Shown: positions 26,734 to 37,083, counted from the stretch's first letter. The stretch is DNA of 64,000 nt from Neobacillus vireti (GCF_001026695.1 NZ_LDNB01000012.1:303377-367376), one strand, 5' to 3'. Made by a program: numbers and translations. Notes: generated by a model from the sequence alone, not told the origin.

Positions 26734-27313
26734 TTATATCTGGGTGTTTTTGGCGATAGTAGGGATTATCTTTGGGCTGTTCAATGGAACAATGGAGGAA
26801 GTGAACAAAGCAATATTCGATGGAGCGAAGGAAGCAGTCACGCTTTGTATCGGTTTAATTAGTGTCCTTGTCTTCTGGCTTGGAATGATGCGGATTGCTG
26901 AGGAGTCCGGCCTGCTTGAACGACTGTCTAAATTATTTCGCCCGTTTGTAAAAATCATCTTTCCTGAAGTTCCAACGAACCACCCGGCGATGGGCTATAT
27001 TTTATCGAATATGATTTCTAATATGTTTGGCTTGGGAAATGCGGCTACACCTCTTGGTATTAAAGCGATGGAAGAACTAAAGAAATTAAATGGCGGGAAG
27101 AATTCTGCGAGCAGGTCGATGGTCACCTTTTTGGCGATAAATACTGCGAGCATAACAATTATTCCAACTACTGTCATTGCGATTCGGATGAACTATAAAT
27201 CAGCCTCGCCTACTGAAATTGTCGTACCAACTATCATTGCCACGATCATATCGGCAATAGGGGCTATTCTGATTGACCGTTATTTTTATTATCGCAGAAG
27301 CCGTAAAGGATGA
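26726..27313 (+). CDS. spmA: Spore maturation protein A
   Basis: 195 residues with five to six membrane segments; nucleoside-transporter gate-like domain with MISNMFGLGNAATPLGIKAMEELKKLN. SpmA and SpmB are needed for full dehydration of the spore core. It begins within the end of dacB, and spmB follows after 6 bases. Confidence 0.94.
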   Translation: MVNYIWVFLAIVGIIFGLFNGTMEEVNKAIFDGAKEAVTLCIGLISVLVFWLGMMRIAEESGLLERLSKLFRPFVKIIFPEVPTNHPAMGYILSNMISNMFGLGNAATPLGIKAMEELKKLNGGKNSASRSMVTFLAINTASITIIPTTVIAIRMNYKSASPTEIVVPTIIATIISAIGAILIDRYFYYRRSRKG

Positions 27314-27319
27314 TAAAGT

Positions 27320-27856
27320 ATGCAGCTAATCTCGGTAATTTCGTTAACGTTTATCCCTTTTTTAATCGGGTTTATTCTATTATATGGAACATTTAAACAA
27401 GTGCCAACCTATGAAAGCTTTGTTGAAGGTGGAAAAGAGGGGATAAAAATAGCGGTATCGATCATCCCGTTTCTCGTCGGGATGATGGTAGCAATCTCCA
27501 TTTTTCGCGCCTCTGGTGCATTGGACGCCTTAATGAATTGGATTCACCCCTTAATGAATACACTTGCAGTGCCGGCAGAAATTGTACCATTATTAATCAT
27601 TAGACCGATTTCCGGAACAGCCGCACTTGGAATGACAAGCGATTTAATAGCCGTCCATCATCCGGACTCGTTTATTGGCCGTCTGGCATCAGTATTACAA
27701 GGAAGTACGGATACGACCTTTTATGTATTAACCGTCTACTTTGGAGCAGTCGGAATTAAAAAAATGGGCGACGCCCTTAAAGTCGGGCTGCTTGCTGATT
27801 TAGTCGGAATAGTTGCTGCCATTGTCGTGGTGGTCCTAATATTTGGAACAAAATAA
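27320..27856 (+). CDS. spmB: Spore maturation protein B
   Basis: 178 residues, membrane protein with a gate-like domain; IRPISGTAALGMTSDLI and SVLQGSTDTTFYVLTVYFGAVGIKKMGDALKVGLLADL are the conserved SpmB stretches. Works with SpmA, possibly as one channel, which is inference from their paired organisation. Start preceded by AAAGGATGATAAAG. Last gene of the operon. Confidence 0.94.
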   Translation: MQLISVISLTFIPFLIGFILLYGTFKQVPTYESFVEGGKEGIKIAVSIIPFLVGMMVAISIFRASGALDALMNWIHPLMNTLAVPAEIVPLLIIRPISGTAALGMTSDLIAVHHPDSFIGRLASVLQGSTDTTFYVLTVYFGAVGIKKMGDALKVGLLADLVGIVAAIVVVVLIFGTK

Positions 27857-27868
27857 AGATAAAACATG

Positions 27869-27906
27869 AAAGTAAGTTCTCTAAATTGGGGAGCTTACTT
27901 TTTTTC
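27869..27906 (+). terminator. Terminator after spmB
   Basis: Stem AAGTAAGTTCTC / GGGAGCTTACTT with G-T pairs, then TTTTTTT. Confidence 0.85.
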
Positions 27907-28073
27907 TTTATGAATAAAAATGCCGTTACTTTGAAAAGTGGAGAAATTGTGTCATAATTCATTAGGATAGTAAGGTGAAAAGGCTATGAGGGTAAATAGA
28001 AGATATCCCATTAATAATGTAGTGTGAAAAAGAGCCAAACTTGCATATTCGGAAAAATTTTGAGGTGAACTAA

Positions 28074-28811
28074 ATGGAAAGATTGCAAAAAGTGATTGCT
28101 CAAGCTGGGATTGCATCCAGAAGAAAAGCTGAGGAACTGATAAAAGATGGAAGAGTAAAGGTTAATGGCAAGGTCGTTACGGAACTGGGTGTGAAGGTTA
28201 CTTCTTCCGATAAGATTGAAGTAAATGAAATTCAAATTGAGAAAGAAGAGCCTGTCTATTTTCTTTTATATAAACCAAGAGGGGTCATTTCAAGTGTCAG
28301 TGACGATAAAGGGCGAAAGGTCGTTACAGATTTCTTTTCAAACTATCAAGAAAGAATTTTCCCTGTTGGGCGCCTGGATTATGATACATCGGGATTATTG
28401 CTGTTAACGAATGATGGGGAATTTGCCAATTTACTGACACATCCTAGCAATGAAGTTGAAAAACTGTATGTTGCAAAAGTCAAGGGAATTCCTTTAAGGG
28501 AGAACTTAAGAAAACTAGAAAAAGGAATTCGGTTAGAGGACGGGAAAACGGCACCGGCCAAAGTGAAAATGCTTTCTGGAGATAAGAAGAAACAAACAGC
28601 AATAGTTGAGATTAGTATTCATGAGGGCAGGAATCGGCAGGTTAGAAGGATGTTTGAAGCGATCGGCCATGAGGTGGTGAAATTAAAGCGTGAACGATAT
28701 GGATTCCTAACATTGGGCGGTTTAAAAGCTGGCGAAGCTAGGGAACTGACTCCGCATGAAGTAAAGCAGCTTAGGGCGTTAGCAAGTGATAAATCTAAAA
28801 AAAATTCATAG
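28074..28811 (+). CDS. rluB: 23S rRNA pseudouridine synthase RluB-like
   Basis: 245 residues. An S4 RNA-binding domain (residues 1-60, RLQKVIAQAGIASRRKAEELI) precedes the RsuA-type catalytic domain with the active aspartate in VGRLDYDTSGLLLLTNDG; EGRNRQVRRMF is also typical. It makes a pseudouridine in 23S rRNA, near position 2605 in E. coli numbering for RluB. Same place as B. subtilis ypuL. The exact target is inferred from the family. Confidence 0.92.
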   Translation: MERLQKVIAQAGIASRRKAEELIKDGRVKVNGKVVTELGVKVTSSDKIEVNEIQIEKEEPVYFLLYKPRGVISSVSDDKGRKVVTDFFSNYQERIFPVGRLDYDTSGLLLLTNDGEFANLLTHPSNEVEKLYVAKVKGIPLRENLRKLEKGIRLEDGKTAPAKVKMLSGDKKKQTAIVEISIHEGRNRQVRRMFEAIGHEVVKLKRERYGFLTLGGLKAGEARELTPHEVKQLRALASDKSKKNS

Positions 28812-28860
28812 AATCGTCACATTTAGTTTCTTCCATTAACACTATATCGATATTGTAAAA

Positions 28861-28869
28861 TGATATAAT
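28861..28869 (+). promoter_or_regulatory. Extended -10 of the resABC operon
   Basis: TGATATAAT, 41 bases before the resA start. No clear -35, as expected for a promoter that needs an activator; ResD activates resABC in B. subtilis. Confidence 0.45.
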
Positions 28870-28910
28870 TTAGACAAACTGTGACAGGAGATTCACTGGG
28901 GGGATATTTC

Positions 28911-29435
28911 TTGAAAAAACGGCGATTGGTAATGAGGACAATCATTTTACTGGTATTAGGTGCTGCCGTTGCCTATTCACTTTATGCGAATTTTACAAAA
29001 GATAATAAACAAAAAGTGGCTGTTGGTGAAATGGCGCCTGATTTTGCCTTGGTTGATATGCAGGGAAACAAGCATCGTCTTTCGGATTATCGGGGACAGG
29101 GAGTATTCCTGAATTTTTGGGGAACATGGTGTCCTCCTTGTAAAAAGGAAATGCCCTATATCAATAATCAATACCATCAATATAAAGACAAAGGAGTTCA
29201 GGTATTAACGGTTGATATCGATGAATCCGCACTCGCTGTAAATCAATTTGCAGATCGCCTCAAGCTTGATTTCCCAATTATGATTGACACTAATAAGGAT
29301 GTCATGAATGTGTATGGTATTGACCCGCTGCCAGCAACATTTTTAATTGATAAAGATGGCAAAGTCGTAAAATATCATAAAGGCGAGCTGACTGAAAATA
29401 AGATTAGGGGATTTATGGAGAAAATTAAACCTTAA
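28911..29435 (+). CDS. resA: Thiol-disulfide oxidoreductase ResA
   Basis: 174 residues from TTG at 28911, 9 bases after GGGGGG; an upstream in-frame start has no site. One N-terminal anchor (about residues 9-26) and an extracytoplasmic thioredoxin-like domain. The active site is C74-P-P-C77 with E80 following. ResA reduces the CXXCH cysteines of apocytochrome c before haem attachment. B. subtilis ResA has CEPC; here the first inner residue is Pro, while the mechanistically important E80 is kept. First gene of resABC. Confidence 0.93.
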   Translation: MKKRRLVMRTIILLVLGAAVAYSLYANFTKDNKQKVAVGEMAPDFALVDMQGNKHRLSDYRGQGVFLNFWGTWCPPCKKEMPYINNQYHQYKDKGVQVLTVDIDESALAVNQFADRLKLDFPIMIDTNKDVMNVYGIDPLPATFLIDKDGKVVKYHKGELTENKIRGFMEKIKP

Positions 29436-29456
29436 GGTTGCAGGGAGTTTTTTAGA

Positions 29457-31079
29457 ATGAAAGATGTGAAATGTGAATGCGGGCACGTGAATCCACATGG
29501 AACCGTTTTATGCGAAGCATGCGGTAAGATATTGGATGAGCGGGAAAACAAAGATCAATTACTGGATATGCGCTACGAAGGCAGTGCGCGTCGATCACAA
29601 ACCTATAATAAAACGATTATTGATAAAATCTGGAATTTCTTTTCGTCTGTAAAGGTTGGCGTCTGGCTGATTATCATTACTTTACTTGCTTCGATTTTAG
29701 GAACAGTCCTTCCGCAGAAAATGTATATTGACCTGCCGCCGGAAGTGTTTTATGAACAAGAGTACGGTTGGTTTGGGAAATTATACTACCAGTTGGGATT
29801 ACATGATTTATATGGCTCATGGTGGTATTTATTATTAATAGCGATGATTGGAATTTCGCTCGTCATTTGTAGTCTTGATCGAGTAGTCCCTTTATATAAG
29901 GCGTTAAAAGCGCAAAGAGTAACACGGAATGATGGATTTCTCAAGCGCCAGCGTTTATTTGGAACCAATACCGGAATAGAGGATAAAGATTTACATTTAG
30001 TGAAGGAACACTTAAAAGAAAAACGCTATCATGTTCGCGAAGAAAATGGCGATTTATTGGCGGAAAAGGGTCGATTTTCCCGCTGGGGCCCGTACGTAAA
30101 CCATGTTGGTTTAATTATTTTCTTGTTCGGAGGCATGCTCCGTTTTATACCGGGGATGTATGTGAATGAGAATTTGTGGGTGAAAGAGGGGGAAACCGCT
30201 GCTGTTCCTGAAACAGGAGACAGATTTTATCTGCAAAATAACCAATTTATTTTGCAGCATTATGATAAAGATCAAAATAAAACCTTTGAAAAAGCTCTAG
30301 AACGTGCTGGTGATGTGGTGAAAAATTACCAATCAAATGTCGTCCTTTATAAACGGGTTAGCGATAATCTTCCAGGGGAAAAACCTGAACTTAAGAAGGT
30401 GAAAGAATATAAGGTACGTGTGAATCACCCATTAACCTTTGAGGGTTATTCGATTTTTCAGGCCTCATATAGAAGTGAGCTAAAAGCGATGAGCTTTTTC
30501 TTGTTAAATAAAAACACCAACCAATCCGTTGGTGAACTGAAAATTGATCTTCAAGATCCAAAGGAAAAGTATGATCTTGGAAATGGCTATGCAGTGAAAA
30601 TTCTTAATTATTTTCCAGACTTTGAATTCGCCAAAGACGGCGAGCCGTCTACGAAAACGCGAGTACCCAATAATCCAGCTTTTGTCTTTCAAATGATTTC
30701 CCCTGAAAAGCCAGAGGGTGAGACGAGTTTTGTTGCCATCAAGCAGACAATTGAGCCGTTTGGCGATAATACATATAAGATGGCATTTAAGGGGATTGAA
30801 ACCAAGAATACCTCAGGATTTATCGTTCGCAAGGATTCAACATTATGGGCGATTATTTTGGGTGGAATTCTATTCATGATTGGCGTTATCCAAGGCGCCT
30901 ACTGGAACCATCGTCGAATTTGGATCCAACAAAAAGATGGGCAGATCTGGATTGCGGCACACACGAACAAAAATTGGTATGGACTGAAACAAGAGATTGA
31001 AAAGGTTCTTAGGGATACAAAACTAAACATCCCAGAAGATCAGCATCAAAATGAAAAGTCGGATAAGGAGGGGAATTAG
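29457..31079 (+). CDS. resB: Cytochrome c biogenesis protein ResB
   Basis: 540 residues. An N-terminal four-cysteine zinc ribbon (C-x-C ... C-x2-C, residues 5-22), then membrane segments near residues 68-90, 115-140 and 205-230, a large outer domain and a last membrane segment near residue 475. ResB and ResC form the system II haem lyase that exports haem and couples it to apocytochrome c. It begins 21 bases after resA and its stop touches the TTG start of resC. Confidence 0.93.
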   Translation: MKDVKCECGHVNPHGTVLCEACGKILDERENKDQLLDMRYEGSARRSQTYNKTIIDKIWNFFSSVKVGVWLIIITLLASILGTVLPQKMYIDLPPEVFYEQEYGWFGKLYYQLGLHDLYGSWWYLLLIAMIGISLVICSLDRVVPLYKALKAQRVTRNDGFLKRQRLFGTNTGIEDKDLHLVKEHLKEKRYHVREENGDLLAEKGRFSRWGPYVNHVGLIIFLFGGMLRFIPGMYVNENLWVKEGETAAVPETGDRFYLQNNQFILQHYDKDQNKTFEKALERAGDVVKNYQSNVVLYKRVSDNLPGEKPELKKVKEYKVRVNHPLTFEGYSIFQASYRSELKAMSFFLLNKNTNQSVGELKIDLQDPKEKYDLGNGYAVKILNYFPDFEFAKDGEPSTKTRVPNNPAFVFQMISPEKPEGETSFVAIKQTIEPFGDNTYKMAFKGIETKNTSGFIVRKDSTLWAIILGGILFMIGVIQGAYWNHRRIWIQQKDGQIWIAAHTNKNWYGLKQEIEKVLRDTKLNIPEDQHQNEKSDKEGN

Positions 31080-32267
31080 TTGGCAGCACTAAGTAGTAAT
31101 TTACTGTTTATTGCTTTTATTCTTTATTTAGTTGCAACCCCATTCTATGGGGGAGCGATAAAATCAAAGAAGGAGCTTAATGAAAATAAAGGAACTAACA
31201 AATGGGGTGTTATTGCTGTAGCTTTAACAATTGTTGGTTTTATTGCGCAGCTAGGATATTTTATTACTAGATGGATTGCAGCAGGACACGCTCCAGTAAG
31301 TAATATGTTTGAGTTTACAACGTTTTTTGGGATGGCGCTTGTAGGTGCGTTCATTATTATTTATTTTATTTATCGGACTTCTTTGCTTGGATTATTTACA
31401 ATGCCTGTGGCCCTTTTAGTTATCGCCTATGCTAGTATGTTCCCAAAAGATATTTCTCCATTGATTCCAGCGTTACAAAGTTATTGGCTCCATATTCATG
31501 TTACAACGGTAGCAATTGGAGAAGCCATCTTGGCAATTAGTTTTGCAGCCGGTGTGATTTATCTAGTCAAGGCGATTGATCAAACAAAATCGAACAAGAG
31601 AAATTTTTGGCTGGAAGTAGTGATGTTTTCGTTAGTGGCGGTACTAGGATTTGTTGTCGTTTCAACAGTATTTTCTGCCACAGGATATCACGAAAAATTT
31701 AATTGGACGGATAAACATGGGAAGGTGAATGTTATGGAATACACCATGCCTGCACTTACCGGACCAAATGAGGGAGAATTACTGACTAATGAGGGCTTTA
31801 AACCGCTTGTCGAAATGCCAGCAATCATTAATGCGAAAAAATTAAATACCGTTATTTGGTCATTAATGGCCGGTTTAGTCCTTTACGGCTTTATTAGATT
31901 GGTCTTACGGAAGCGGATTGCCGCTGCTCTAAAACCCTTCGTGAAAAACATTAATCTCGACTTTGTTGATGAAATTAGCTATCGATCTGTGTTAATTGGT
32001 TTCCCAGTATTTACTCTCGGAGGGCTGGTTTTTGCGATGATATGGGCACAAATGGCGTGGTCTAGGTTCTGGGGCTGGGATCCGAAAGAGGTTTGGGCAT
32101 TAATCACTTGGTTATTCTATGCTGCCTTTATGCATCTTCGTCTCTCCAAAGGCTGGCACGGAGAAAAATCGGCATGGCTTGCTGTAATCGGTTTTGTTAT
32201 TATTATGTTTAACCTTGTTGCCGTTAACCTGATTATTGCAGGTCTGCATTCCTATGCTGGTTCTTAA
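31080..32267 (+). CDS. resC: Cytochrome c biogenesis protein ResC (CcsB type)
   Basis: 395 residues, eight or so membrane segments. The haem-handling tryptophan-rich motif reads [15 protein letters not shown] near residue 330, and conserved histidines are in [14 protein letters not shown] and in the last loop (GLHSYA). Partner of ResB. The start TTG lies 8 bases after AAGGAGGGG. A strong terminator follows; resDE may still be reached by readthrough as in B. subtilis. Confidence 0.93.
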   Translation: MAALSSNLLFIAFILYLVATPFYGGAIKSKKELNENKGTNKWGVIAVALTIVGFIAQLGYFITRWIAAGHAPVSNMFEFTTFFGMALVGAFIIIYFIYRTSLLGLFTMPVALLVIAYASMFPKDISPLIPALQSYWLHIHVTTVAIGEAILAISFAAGVIYLVKAIDQTKSNKRNFWLEVVMFSLVAVLGFVVVSTVFSATGYHEKFNWTDKHGKVNVMEYTMPALTGPNEGELLTNEGFKPLVEMPAIINAKKLNTVIWSLMAGLVLYGFIRLVLRKRIAAALKPFVKNINLDFVDEISYRSVLIGFPVFTLGGLVFAMIWAQMAWSRFWGWDPKEVWALITWLFYAAFMHLRLSKGWHGEKSAWLAVIGFVIIMFNLVAVNLIIAGLHSYAGS

Positions 32268-32295
32268 TTTCCGGCTGAACTAACTTTAACCATAT

Positions 32296-32328
32296 AGCCT
32301 TCACTTTCTGATAAGTGAAGGCTTTTTA
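32296..32328 (+). terminator. Terminator after resC
   Basis: Perfect stem AGCCTTCACTT / AAGTGAAGGCT followed by TTTTT. Confidence 0.9.
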
Positions 32329-32463
32329 TCAAAAAAGGAAAATATTTTATTGTTGATTTTTGCCTTTGTCAAATTATTGACACTTTTTATAGGAGTAAAT
32401 ACTACGAAAAGATAGCAAAAAACAATACCATTTTGTAAAATAAACTCTATGGGGGGATTAATA

Positions 32464-33180
32464 ATGGACCGAGACGTGAAAATTTTAGTAGTAGATGATG
32501 AGGAAAGAATTCGCCGTTTATTAAAAATGTATTTAGAGCGTGAAGAGTATACAATTGACGAAGCAGAAGATGGAAACGAGGCTTTATTCAAAGCAACAAC
32601 AAATGATTATGATGTTATTTTGCTCGACTTAATGATGCCTGGTAAGGATGGTATTGAGGTTTGTCGTGAACTAAGAGAAAAAAAGGCAACTCCTATTATT
32701 ATGTTAACGGCAAAAGGTGAGGAAATTAATCGTGTTCAGGGCTTTGAGGTGGGCACAGATGACTATATAGTCAAACCATTCAGCCCTCGTGAGGTTGTCT
32801 TACGTGTTAAAGCGCTGTTAAGAAGGGCATCACAAACAAGTTATTTGCAAACAGAAACGACCACTAAGGATGTTATTGTATTTCCGCATTTAACAATTGA
32901 CAATGATGCCCACCGTGTAACTGCTGATGGCAAGGAAGTTAGCTTAACACCAAAAGAATATGAATTGCTTTATTTCTTGGCAAAAGCCCCGGATAAAGTG
33001 TTTGACCGTGAACAATTACTGAAAGAGGTTTGGCATTATGAATTTTTCGGCGACTTACGGACGGTCGATACACATGTAAAACGCCTGCGTGAAAAATTAA
33101 ACAAGGTTTCCGAACAAGCCGCTAGAATGATTGTAACGGTTTGGGGAGTCGGCTATAAATTTGAGGTAGTTAATGAATGA
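32464..33180 (+). CDS. resD: Response regulator ResD
   Basis: 239 residues from the ATG at 32464, behind GGGGGG; an ATG 15 bases upstream lacks a site. OmpR/PhoB type: receiver domain with D11/D12, phosphorylated D55 (ILLDLMMPG) and K104, then a winged helix ([25 protein letters not shown]). ResD controls respiratory and anaerobic genes, including resABC. Its stop overlaps the resE start by 4 bases. Confidence 0.94.
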   Translation: MDRDVKILVVDDEERIRRLLKMYLEREEYTIDEAEDGNEALFKATTNDYDVILLDLMMPGKDGIEVCRELREKKATPIIMLTAKGEEINRVQGFEVGTDDYIVKPFSPREVVLRVKALLRRASQTSYLQTETTTKDVIVFPHLTIDNDAHRVTADGKEVSLTPKEYELLYFLAKAPDKVFDREQLLKEVWHYEFFGDLRTVDTHVKRLREKLNKVSEQAARMIVTVWGVGYKFEVVNE

Positions 33181-34958
33181 CCTTTTTACGAAGTGTTGTA
33201 GGTAAACTTTGGTTTACCATTCTTTTATTAGTTTCATTCATCCTGTTTATCTTAACAGTTATGCTGCTTGAGTTTTTCCAAAATTATAATATCCAACAAA
33301 CCAAGAAGGATTTAACCCATACAGCTGAAAAAATCGCTCATGTCCTAGAAGGGCATCCAAACGATAAATTACCTATTGGTTTAGAAATATCTTGGGAAAT
33401 TATCGATAATGTAACCAAAGTTGTCATTGTAAAAAATGATAATGAAATCTATTACTCTCCAAATACAGAAGGTGCAAAAAAATTATCGATAAAAGATATC
33501 AAAAATGATCCCGAATTATCAAAGGTGTTTCGCAAAAACACAACGGTTGAAAAAGTTTCTGACCTTTCGGCTAGTGATGGGACGAGAGGTACTAATTATT
33601 CGATAATAGGTGTCCCGCTGCATCTGCCAGGTGAAAAAGATGGAGCTGTATTTATTTATCAATCCTTAGAAGTTATGCAGGAAACCTCACAATCAACGAC
33701 AAAGTTTATTCTGCTTGTTGCTGGCGTTGCCATTGTTCTAACAACTATTTTTGCCTTCTTTCTGTCTACAAGAATTACTGCACCGCTTAGAAAAATGAGA
33801 GAGGCTGCGTTTGAAGTGGCGAGAGGGAAGTTTGATACGAAGGTTCCTATCCTTACTCATGATGAAATTGGCGAGCTGGCAACGGCCTTTAATCAAATGG
33901 GCAGGCAGTTAAAGTTCAACATGAATGCCCTCAGCCAGGAAAAAGAGCAGCTTGCCAGTATTTTAAGCAGTATGGCAGATGGAGTCATTACCTTTAATCG
34001 GGATGGAACGATTTTGATCACTAATCCTCCTGCAGACCGATTTCTCCAATATTGGTATTATGAAAAAAGTGGAGTTACATCAGATTCAGAGGCAATTCCA
34101 GCCCAGGTTATGGAGCTTTTTCAACAAGCTGTTGATACTGAAAAGGAGAAAATTGGTGAAATTTCACTTCAAGGCCGTCATTGGGTCATTTTGGTGAGTC
34201 CTTTATATAGTAACCAGTTTATCCGCGGCGCTGTAGCTGTCTTAAGGGATATGACGGAGGAAAGACAATTAGAAAAGATGAGACAGGACTTCATTGCCAA
34301 TGTTTCACATGAGCTGAGGACACCGATTTCCATGCTCCAGGGATATAGTGAAGCGATTGTTGACGATATTGCTGAATCACAGGAAGAAAAGAAAGAAATG
34401 GCAAAGGTCATTTATGATGAATCATTACGGATGGGCCGGCTGGTTAATGAACTCTTGGATCTGGCACGGATGGAAGCTGGACATTTACAATTAACCATGG
34501 AAGAGATAGATCTTTCGCAATTTATCAGCAGAATCATTCATAAGTTTCAAGGATTGGCAAAAGACCATGACATTCAGTTGGATGCTGAAATTGAGAAGGA
34601 AATTACTTCTGTATCGTTTGACCCTGATCGTATTGAACAGGTTTTAACAAATTTAATTGATAATGCGATTAGGCATACCCCAAGAGAAGGATCAGTTAAG
34701 GTTACGATTACTTCAGAAGATAATGGTATAAGGATGGAAGTAAAAGATTCTGGCTCTGGTATCCCTGAAGAAGATTTACCGTTTGTTTTTGAGCGCTTTT
34801 ATAAAGCAGACAAAGCAAGGACACGTGGAAGAGCTGGTACCGGGCTCGGGCTTGCGATTGCAAAGAATATTATTGATGCACATCGAGGCCATATCTCGGT
34901 TCAAAGTAAAGTCGGGATTGGAACGACATTCTCCTTCCTGCTCCCTCGAAAAAAGTAA
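33177..34958 (+). CDS. resE: Sensor histidine kinase ResE
   Basis: 593 residues. Membrane segments near residues 10-32 and 177-197 frame an extracytoplasmic domain; then HAMP (to about 250), PAS (about 258-360), HisKA with H378 in [10 protein letters not shown], and the ATPase domain with N, G1 and G2 boxes ([26 protein letters not shown]). Phosphorylates ResD in response to oxygen or redox state; the PAS domain senses the signal in B. subtilis. Coupled to resD. Confidence 0.94.
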   Translation: MTFLRSVVGKLWFTILLLVSFILFILTVMLLEFFQNYNIQQTKKDLTHTAEKIAHVLEGHPNDKLPIGLEISWEIIDNVTKVVIVKNDNEIYYSPNTEGAKKLSIKDIKNDPELSKVFRKNTTVEKVSDLSASDGTRGTNYSIIGVPLHLPGEKDGAVFIYQSLEVMQETSQSTTKFILLVAGVAIVLTTIFAFFLSTRITAPLRKMREAAFEVARGKFDTKVPILTHDEIGELATAFNQMGRQLKFNMNALSQEKEQLASILSSMADGVITFNRDGTILITNPPADRFLQYWYYEKSGVTSDSEAIPAQVMELFQQAVDTEKEKIGEISLQGRHWVILVSPLYSNQFIRGAVAVLRDMTEERQLEKMRQDFIANVSHELRTPISMLQGYSEAIVDDIAESQEEKKEMAKVIYDESLRMGRLVNELLDLARMEAGHLQLTMEEIDLSQFISRIIHKFQGLAKDHDIQLDAEIEKEITSVSFDPDRIEQVLTNLIDNAIRHTPREGSVKVTITSEDNGIRMEVKDSGSGIPEEDLPFVFERFYKADKARTRGRAGTGLGLAIAKNIIDAHRGHISVQSKVGIGTTFSFLLPRKK

Positions 34959-35005
34959 GATTAACAAGTAATTTGCCGATTGTTCTTGATTCACGGGGAA
35001 CATAG

Positions 35006-35167
35006 AAAAGCGCAAGTGCCCTGGTCAGCGGCGTATGGCCTGGAGCGCTCCAACTGAGATAAAGGAAACACGGTGAGCGCAAGCGAACCGATGTTGACTT
35101 ATCGTAGGGCGGAGAGCGAAGGACATTAGCCGCTAGGGCACTGGAGCTGGACAATTCTCAAAGTCCA
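35006..35167. repeat. Dispersed repeat, core type 2, copy 2 (opposite orientation)
   Basis: About 162 bases, the reverse orientation of the copies at 25358 and 44704 (AAAAGCGCAAG ... CTGGACAATTCTCAAAGTCCA). It lies between the resE stop and the terminator at 35192, so it should be transcribed as the 3' end of resE mRNA. This repeat, the terminator and the sigX promoter account for the 396-base gap. Confidence 0.9.
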
Positions 35168-35191
35168 ATGATATAAATTCTTATATTATTT

Positions 35192-35222
35192 AAAAGCTCA
35201 TCCTTTGGGATGAGCTTTTTCC
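35192..35222 (+). terminator. Terminator of resDE
   Basis: Perfect stem AAAAGCTCATCC / GGATGAGCTTTT followed by T residues, 230 bases after the resE stop because the repeat intervenes. Confidence 0.85.
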
Positions 35223-35300
35223 AATAATTCATAAACTTTAAACAAATAACTACCAGTTAATACCTTCCATTTTGGCTGAAAAAAGTCTATATTAGTAAGG

Positions 35301-35327
35301 TGTAACCTTTTATACATAGAAAACGAC
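35301..35327 (+). promoter_or_regulatory. Autoregulatory SigX promoter
   Basis: TGTAAC at 35301-35306, 17-base spacer, CGAC at 35324-35327, 28 bases before sigX. This is the ECF-type SigX consensus known from B. subtilis, where sigX activates itself. Confidence 0.8.
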
Positions 35328-35354
35328 TAATATTATGAACGGGGAGGGGAATTG

Positions 35355-35906
35355 ATGGACTCCGTTTTCGAGGAACTTTATCAAAAATATCATCATGACG
35401 TTTTTCAATTTCTATTTTATATGGTTAGAAATAAAGAACACGCAGAGGATCTGGTTCAAGAGGTCTATATTCGGGTATTTAAGTCATATGATCGTTTTGA
35501 AGGAAAAAGCAGCGAAAAGACATGGCTGTTTTCGATTGCTAGAAACGTAGCCATCGACTTTTTCCGTAAACAAAAGGGTTGGAAAGAAAAAATACTCGAA
35601 AAATTCGATTGGTCAACTAATCATGTAAGGGATGAGTATCCAATACCAGAGGAGATTACCGTCCAGAAAGAAGAAATCAAATGGATTTATAAATGTCTTG
35701 AATTTTGCACAATGGATCAACGTGCCGTCATTATTTTGCGCTATCTGCAGGATTTATCTATTGCTGAAACAGCAAAAGCATTAGGTTGGACGGAAAGTAA
35801 AGTTAAAACAACACAACACCGCTCCTTAAAGATATTAAAGAAACAGATGGAAATGTCCTATGAAAAGGAGGGAGTAACTAGTGAAAAAGTCGGAGTGGAG
35901 CGATAG
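35355..35906 (+). CDS. sigX: ECF sigma factor SigX
   Basis: 183 residues. Region 2 (MVRNKEHAEDLVQEVYIRVFKSYDRFEGKSSEKTWLFSIARNVAIDFFRK) and region 4 (MDQRAVIILRYLQDLSIAETAKALGWTESKVKTTQHRSLKIL-type helix-turn-helix) are complete; no region 3, as in ECF factors. SigX controls surface charge and envelope genes in B. subtilis. The ATG follows GGGGAGGGG. rsiX overlaps its end by 26 bases. Confidence 0.93.
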   Translation: MDSVFEELYQKYHHDVFQFLFYMVRNKEHAEDLVQEVYIRVFKSYDRFEGKSSEKTWLFSIARNVAIDFFRKQKGWKEKILEKFDWSTNHVRDEYPIPEEITVQKEEIKWIYKCLEFCTMDQRAVIILRYLQDLSIAETAKALGWTESKVKTTQHRSLKILKKQMEMSYEKEGVTSEKVGVER

Positions 35907-37077
35907 AGAGCTCGAAGAACTATTAATGCAAATGCCAAAAATTAAAGATCATCGCGATCCTCGTGACATTTATCAAAATCTGTCTCTAAAAAAGCGTAAA
36001 ACGAAAACATGGCTGTTACCAGGCTTGGCTGTCGCAGCGGCATTGCTGCTTTTTTTCATCTTAGTTCCTAAAATGATCGATGGGACAAATTTCTCATACG
36101 ATTCCGCAAACGAGGAAAAATCTTCAGGGAACAGCCAAGCAATGAAGTCAGCGGAAAAGGATTCAACCATTGCAATGAAAGATCAAGCTTCTATACCAAA
36201 TAAGTCGGTTTCTGAAACGAACGAGAAAAAAATGGGGCTTATGAGTGCAGCCAGCATCAAAACAGCAGTCTATGATGAAGATGTAACAGATCGAAAGGTA
36301 TTAACTTATTGGATTCCGGACTCGCAGGTGCAGATTCTCGTTCCAGTTTCGATCATCGTTCCTGCTGAAAAAGATAAGACTTGGCTAACACAATTTGTTG
36401 ATAATATGGCGAATTTAAAGGAAGAGGAGTGGGGATTGTCTGATTACTATCCGCTCAAACTTTCGATGAATCTCGATGAAAAGACAAATAGTGTAGACGT
36501 TGTGGTTCCGGATAATCATAAGTACGGACAAGGATCTACGGAGGAAACCAGTTTTATTAAAACGGTAAATAATGATGTATTCTCAAATAGCACTATTAAA
36601 AAGTTGAACTTTTTTACTAATAAAGAAGCAGGTATTGAATTAGGTAATACGGGAAGAGTAAAAAATCATGAAATTATTGAAGTGAAACAACATGCCTTTT
36701 TCTTTCATTTTCCCGAAGGCAGTGAACTGCCATTTTTAGCACCTTCAATAGGTACTTATAAAGATATTAACAGTGCCTTTGAAGATATGAAGACCAATAA
36801 CCCTACGTATAGGCTAAATGGCTCTCTGGAGCATTTACAGCCGTTATCCGATGTAACCGTAAACGGCAAAACCTTATTTGTTTCATTTAAGGACATTATC
36901 GACATGAAGGATGATCAGCTTACAGTAGCTTCGTTCGAGGCGTTACTATTAACTGCTAAACAATTTGGTTTGGAAAAAGTAATTGTGAAAGAATCACGAT
37001 TAACACATCTGGGACCATTTGATTTAACTAAAGAAACCAAGGTGCCAGTGGCTCCAAACCTCCGTGATATCCATTAA
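35881..37077 (+). CDS. rsiX: Anti-sigma-X factor RsiX
   Basis: 398 residues. A cytoplasmic N-terminus of about 40 residues that should bind SigX, one membrane segment (residues 42-61, TWLLPGLAVAAALLLFFILV), and a long extracytoplasmic part with two similar beta-alpha units. B. subtilis RsiX is somewhat shorter (about 368). Start GTG behind AAGGAGGG, within the end of sigX, so both are made in fixed ratio. The name rests on position and layout. Confidence 0.88.
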   Translation: MKKSEWSDRELEELLMQMPKIKDHRDPRDIYQNLSLKKRKTKTWLLPGLAVAAALLLFFILVPKMIDGTNFSYDSANEEKSSGNSQAMKSAEKDSTIAMKDQASIPNKSVSETNEKKMGLMSAASIKTAVYDEDVTDRKVLTYWIPDSQVQILVPVSIIVPAEKDKTWLTQFVDNMANLKEEEWGLSDYYPLKLSMNLDEKTNSVDVVVPDNHKYGQGSTEETSFIKTVNNDVFSNSTIKKLNFFTNKEAGIELGNTGRVKNHEIIEVKQHAFFFHFPEGSELPFLAPSIGTYKDINSAFEDMKTNNPTYRLNGSLEHLQPLSDVTVNGKTLFVSFKDIIDMKDDQLTVASFEALLLTAKQFGLEKVIVKESRLTHLGPFDLTKETKVPVAPNLRDIH

Positions 37078-37083
37078 AATTCA

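Noticed and set aside
27988..28029. 13-codon frame upstream of rluB
   Set aside because: Too short, poor ribosome site and no leader-peptide feature such as attenuator hairpins.
34870..35154. 94-codon frame on the minus strand after resE
   Set aside because: Mostly made of the type 2 repeat; similar frames occur in other copies of the repeat and share no start signal.
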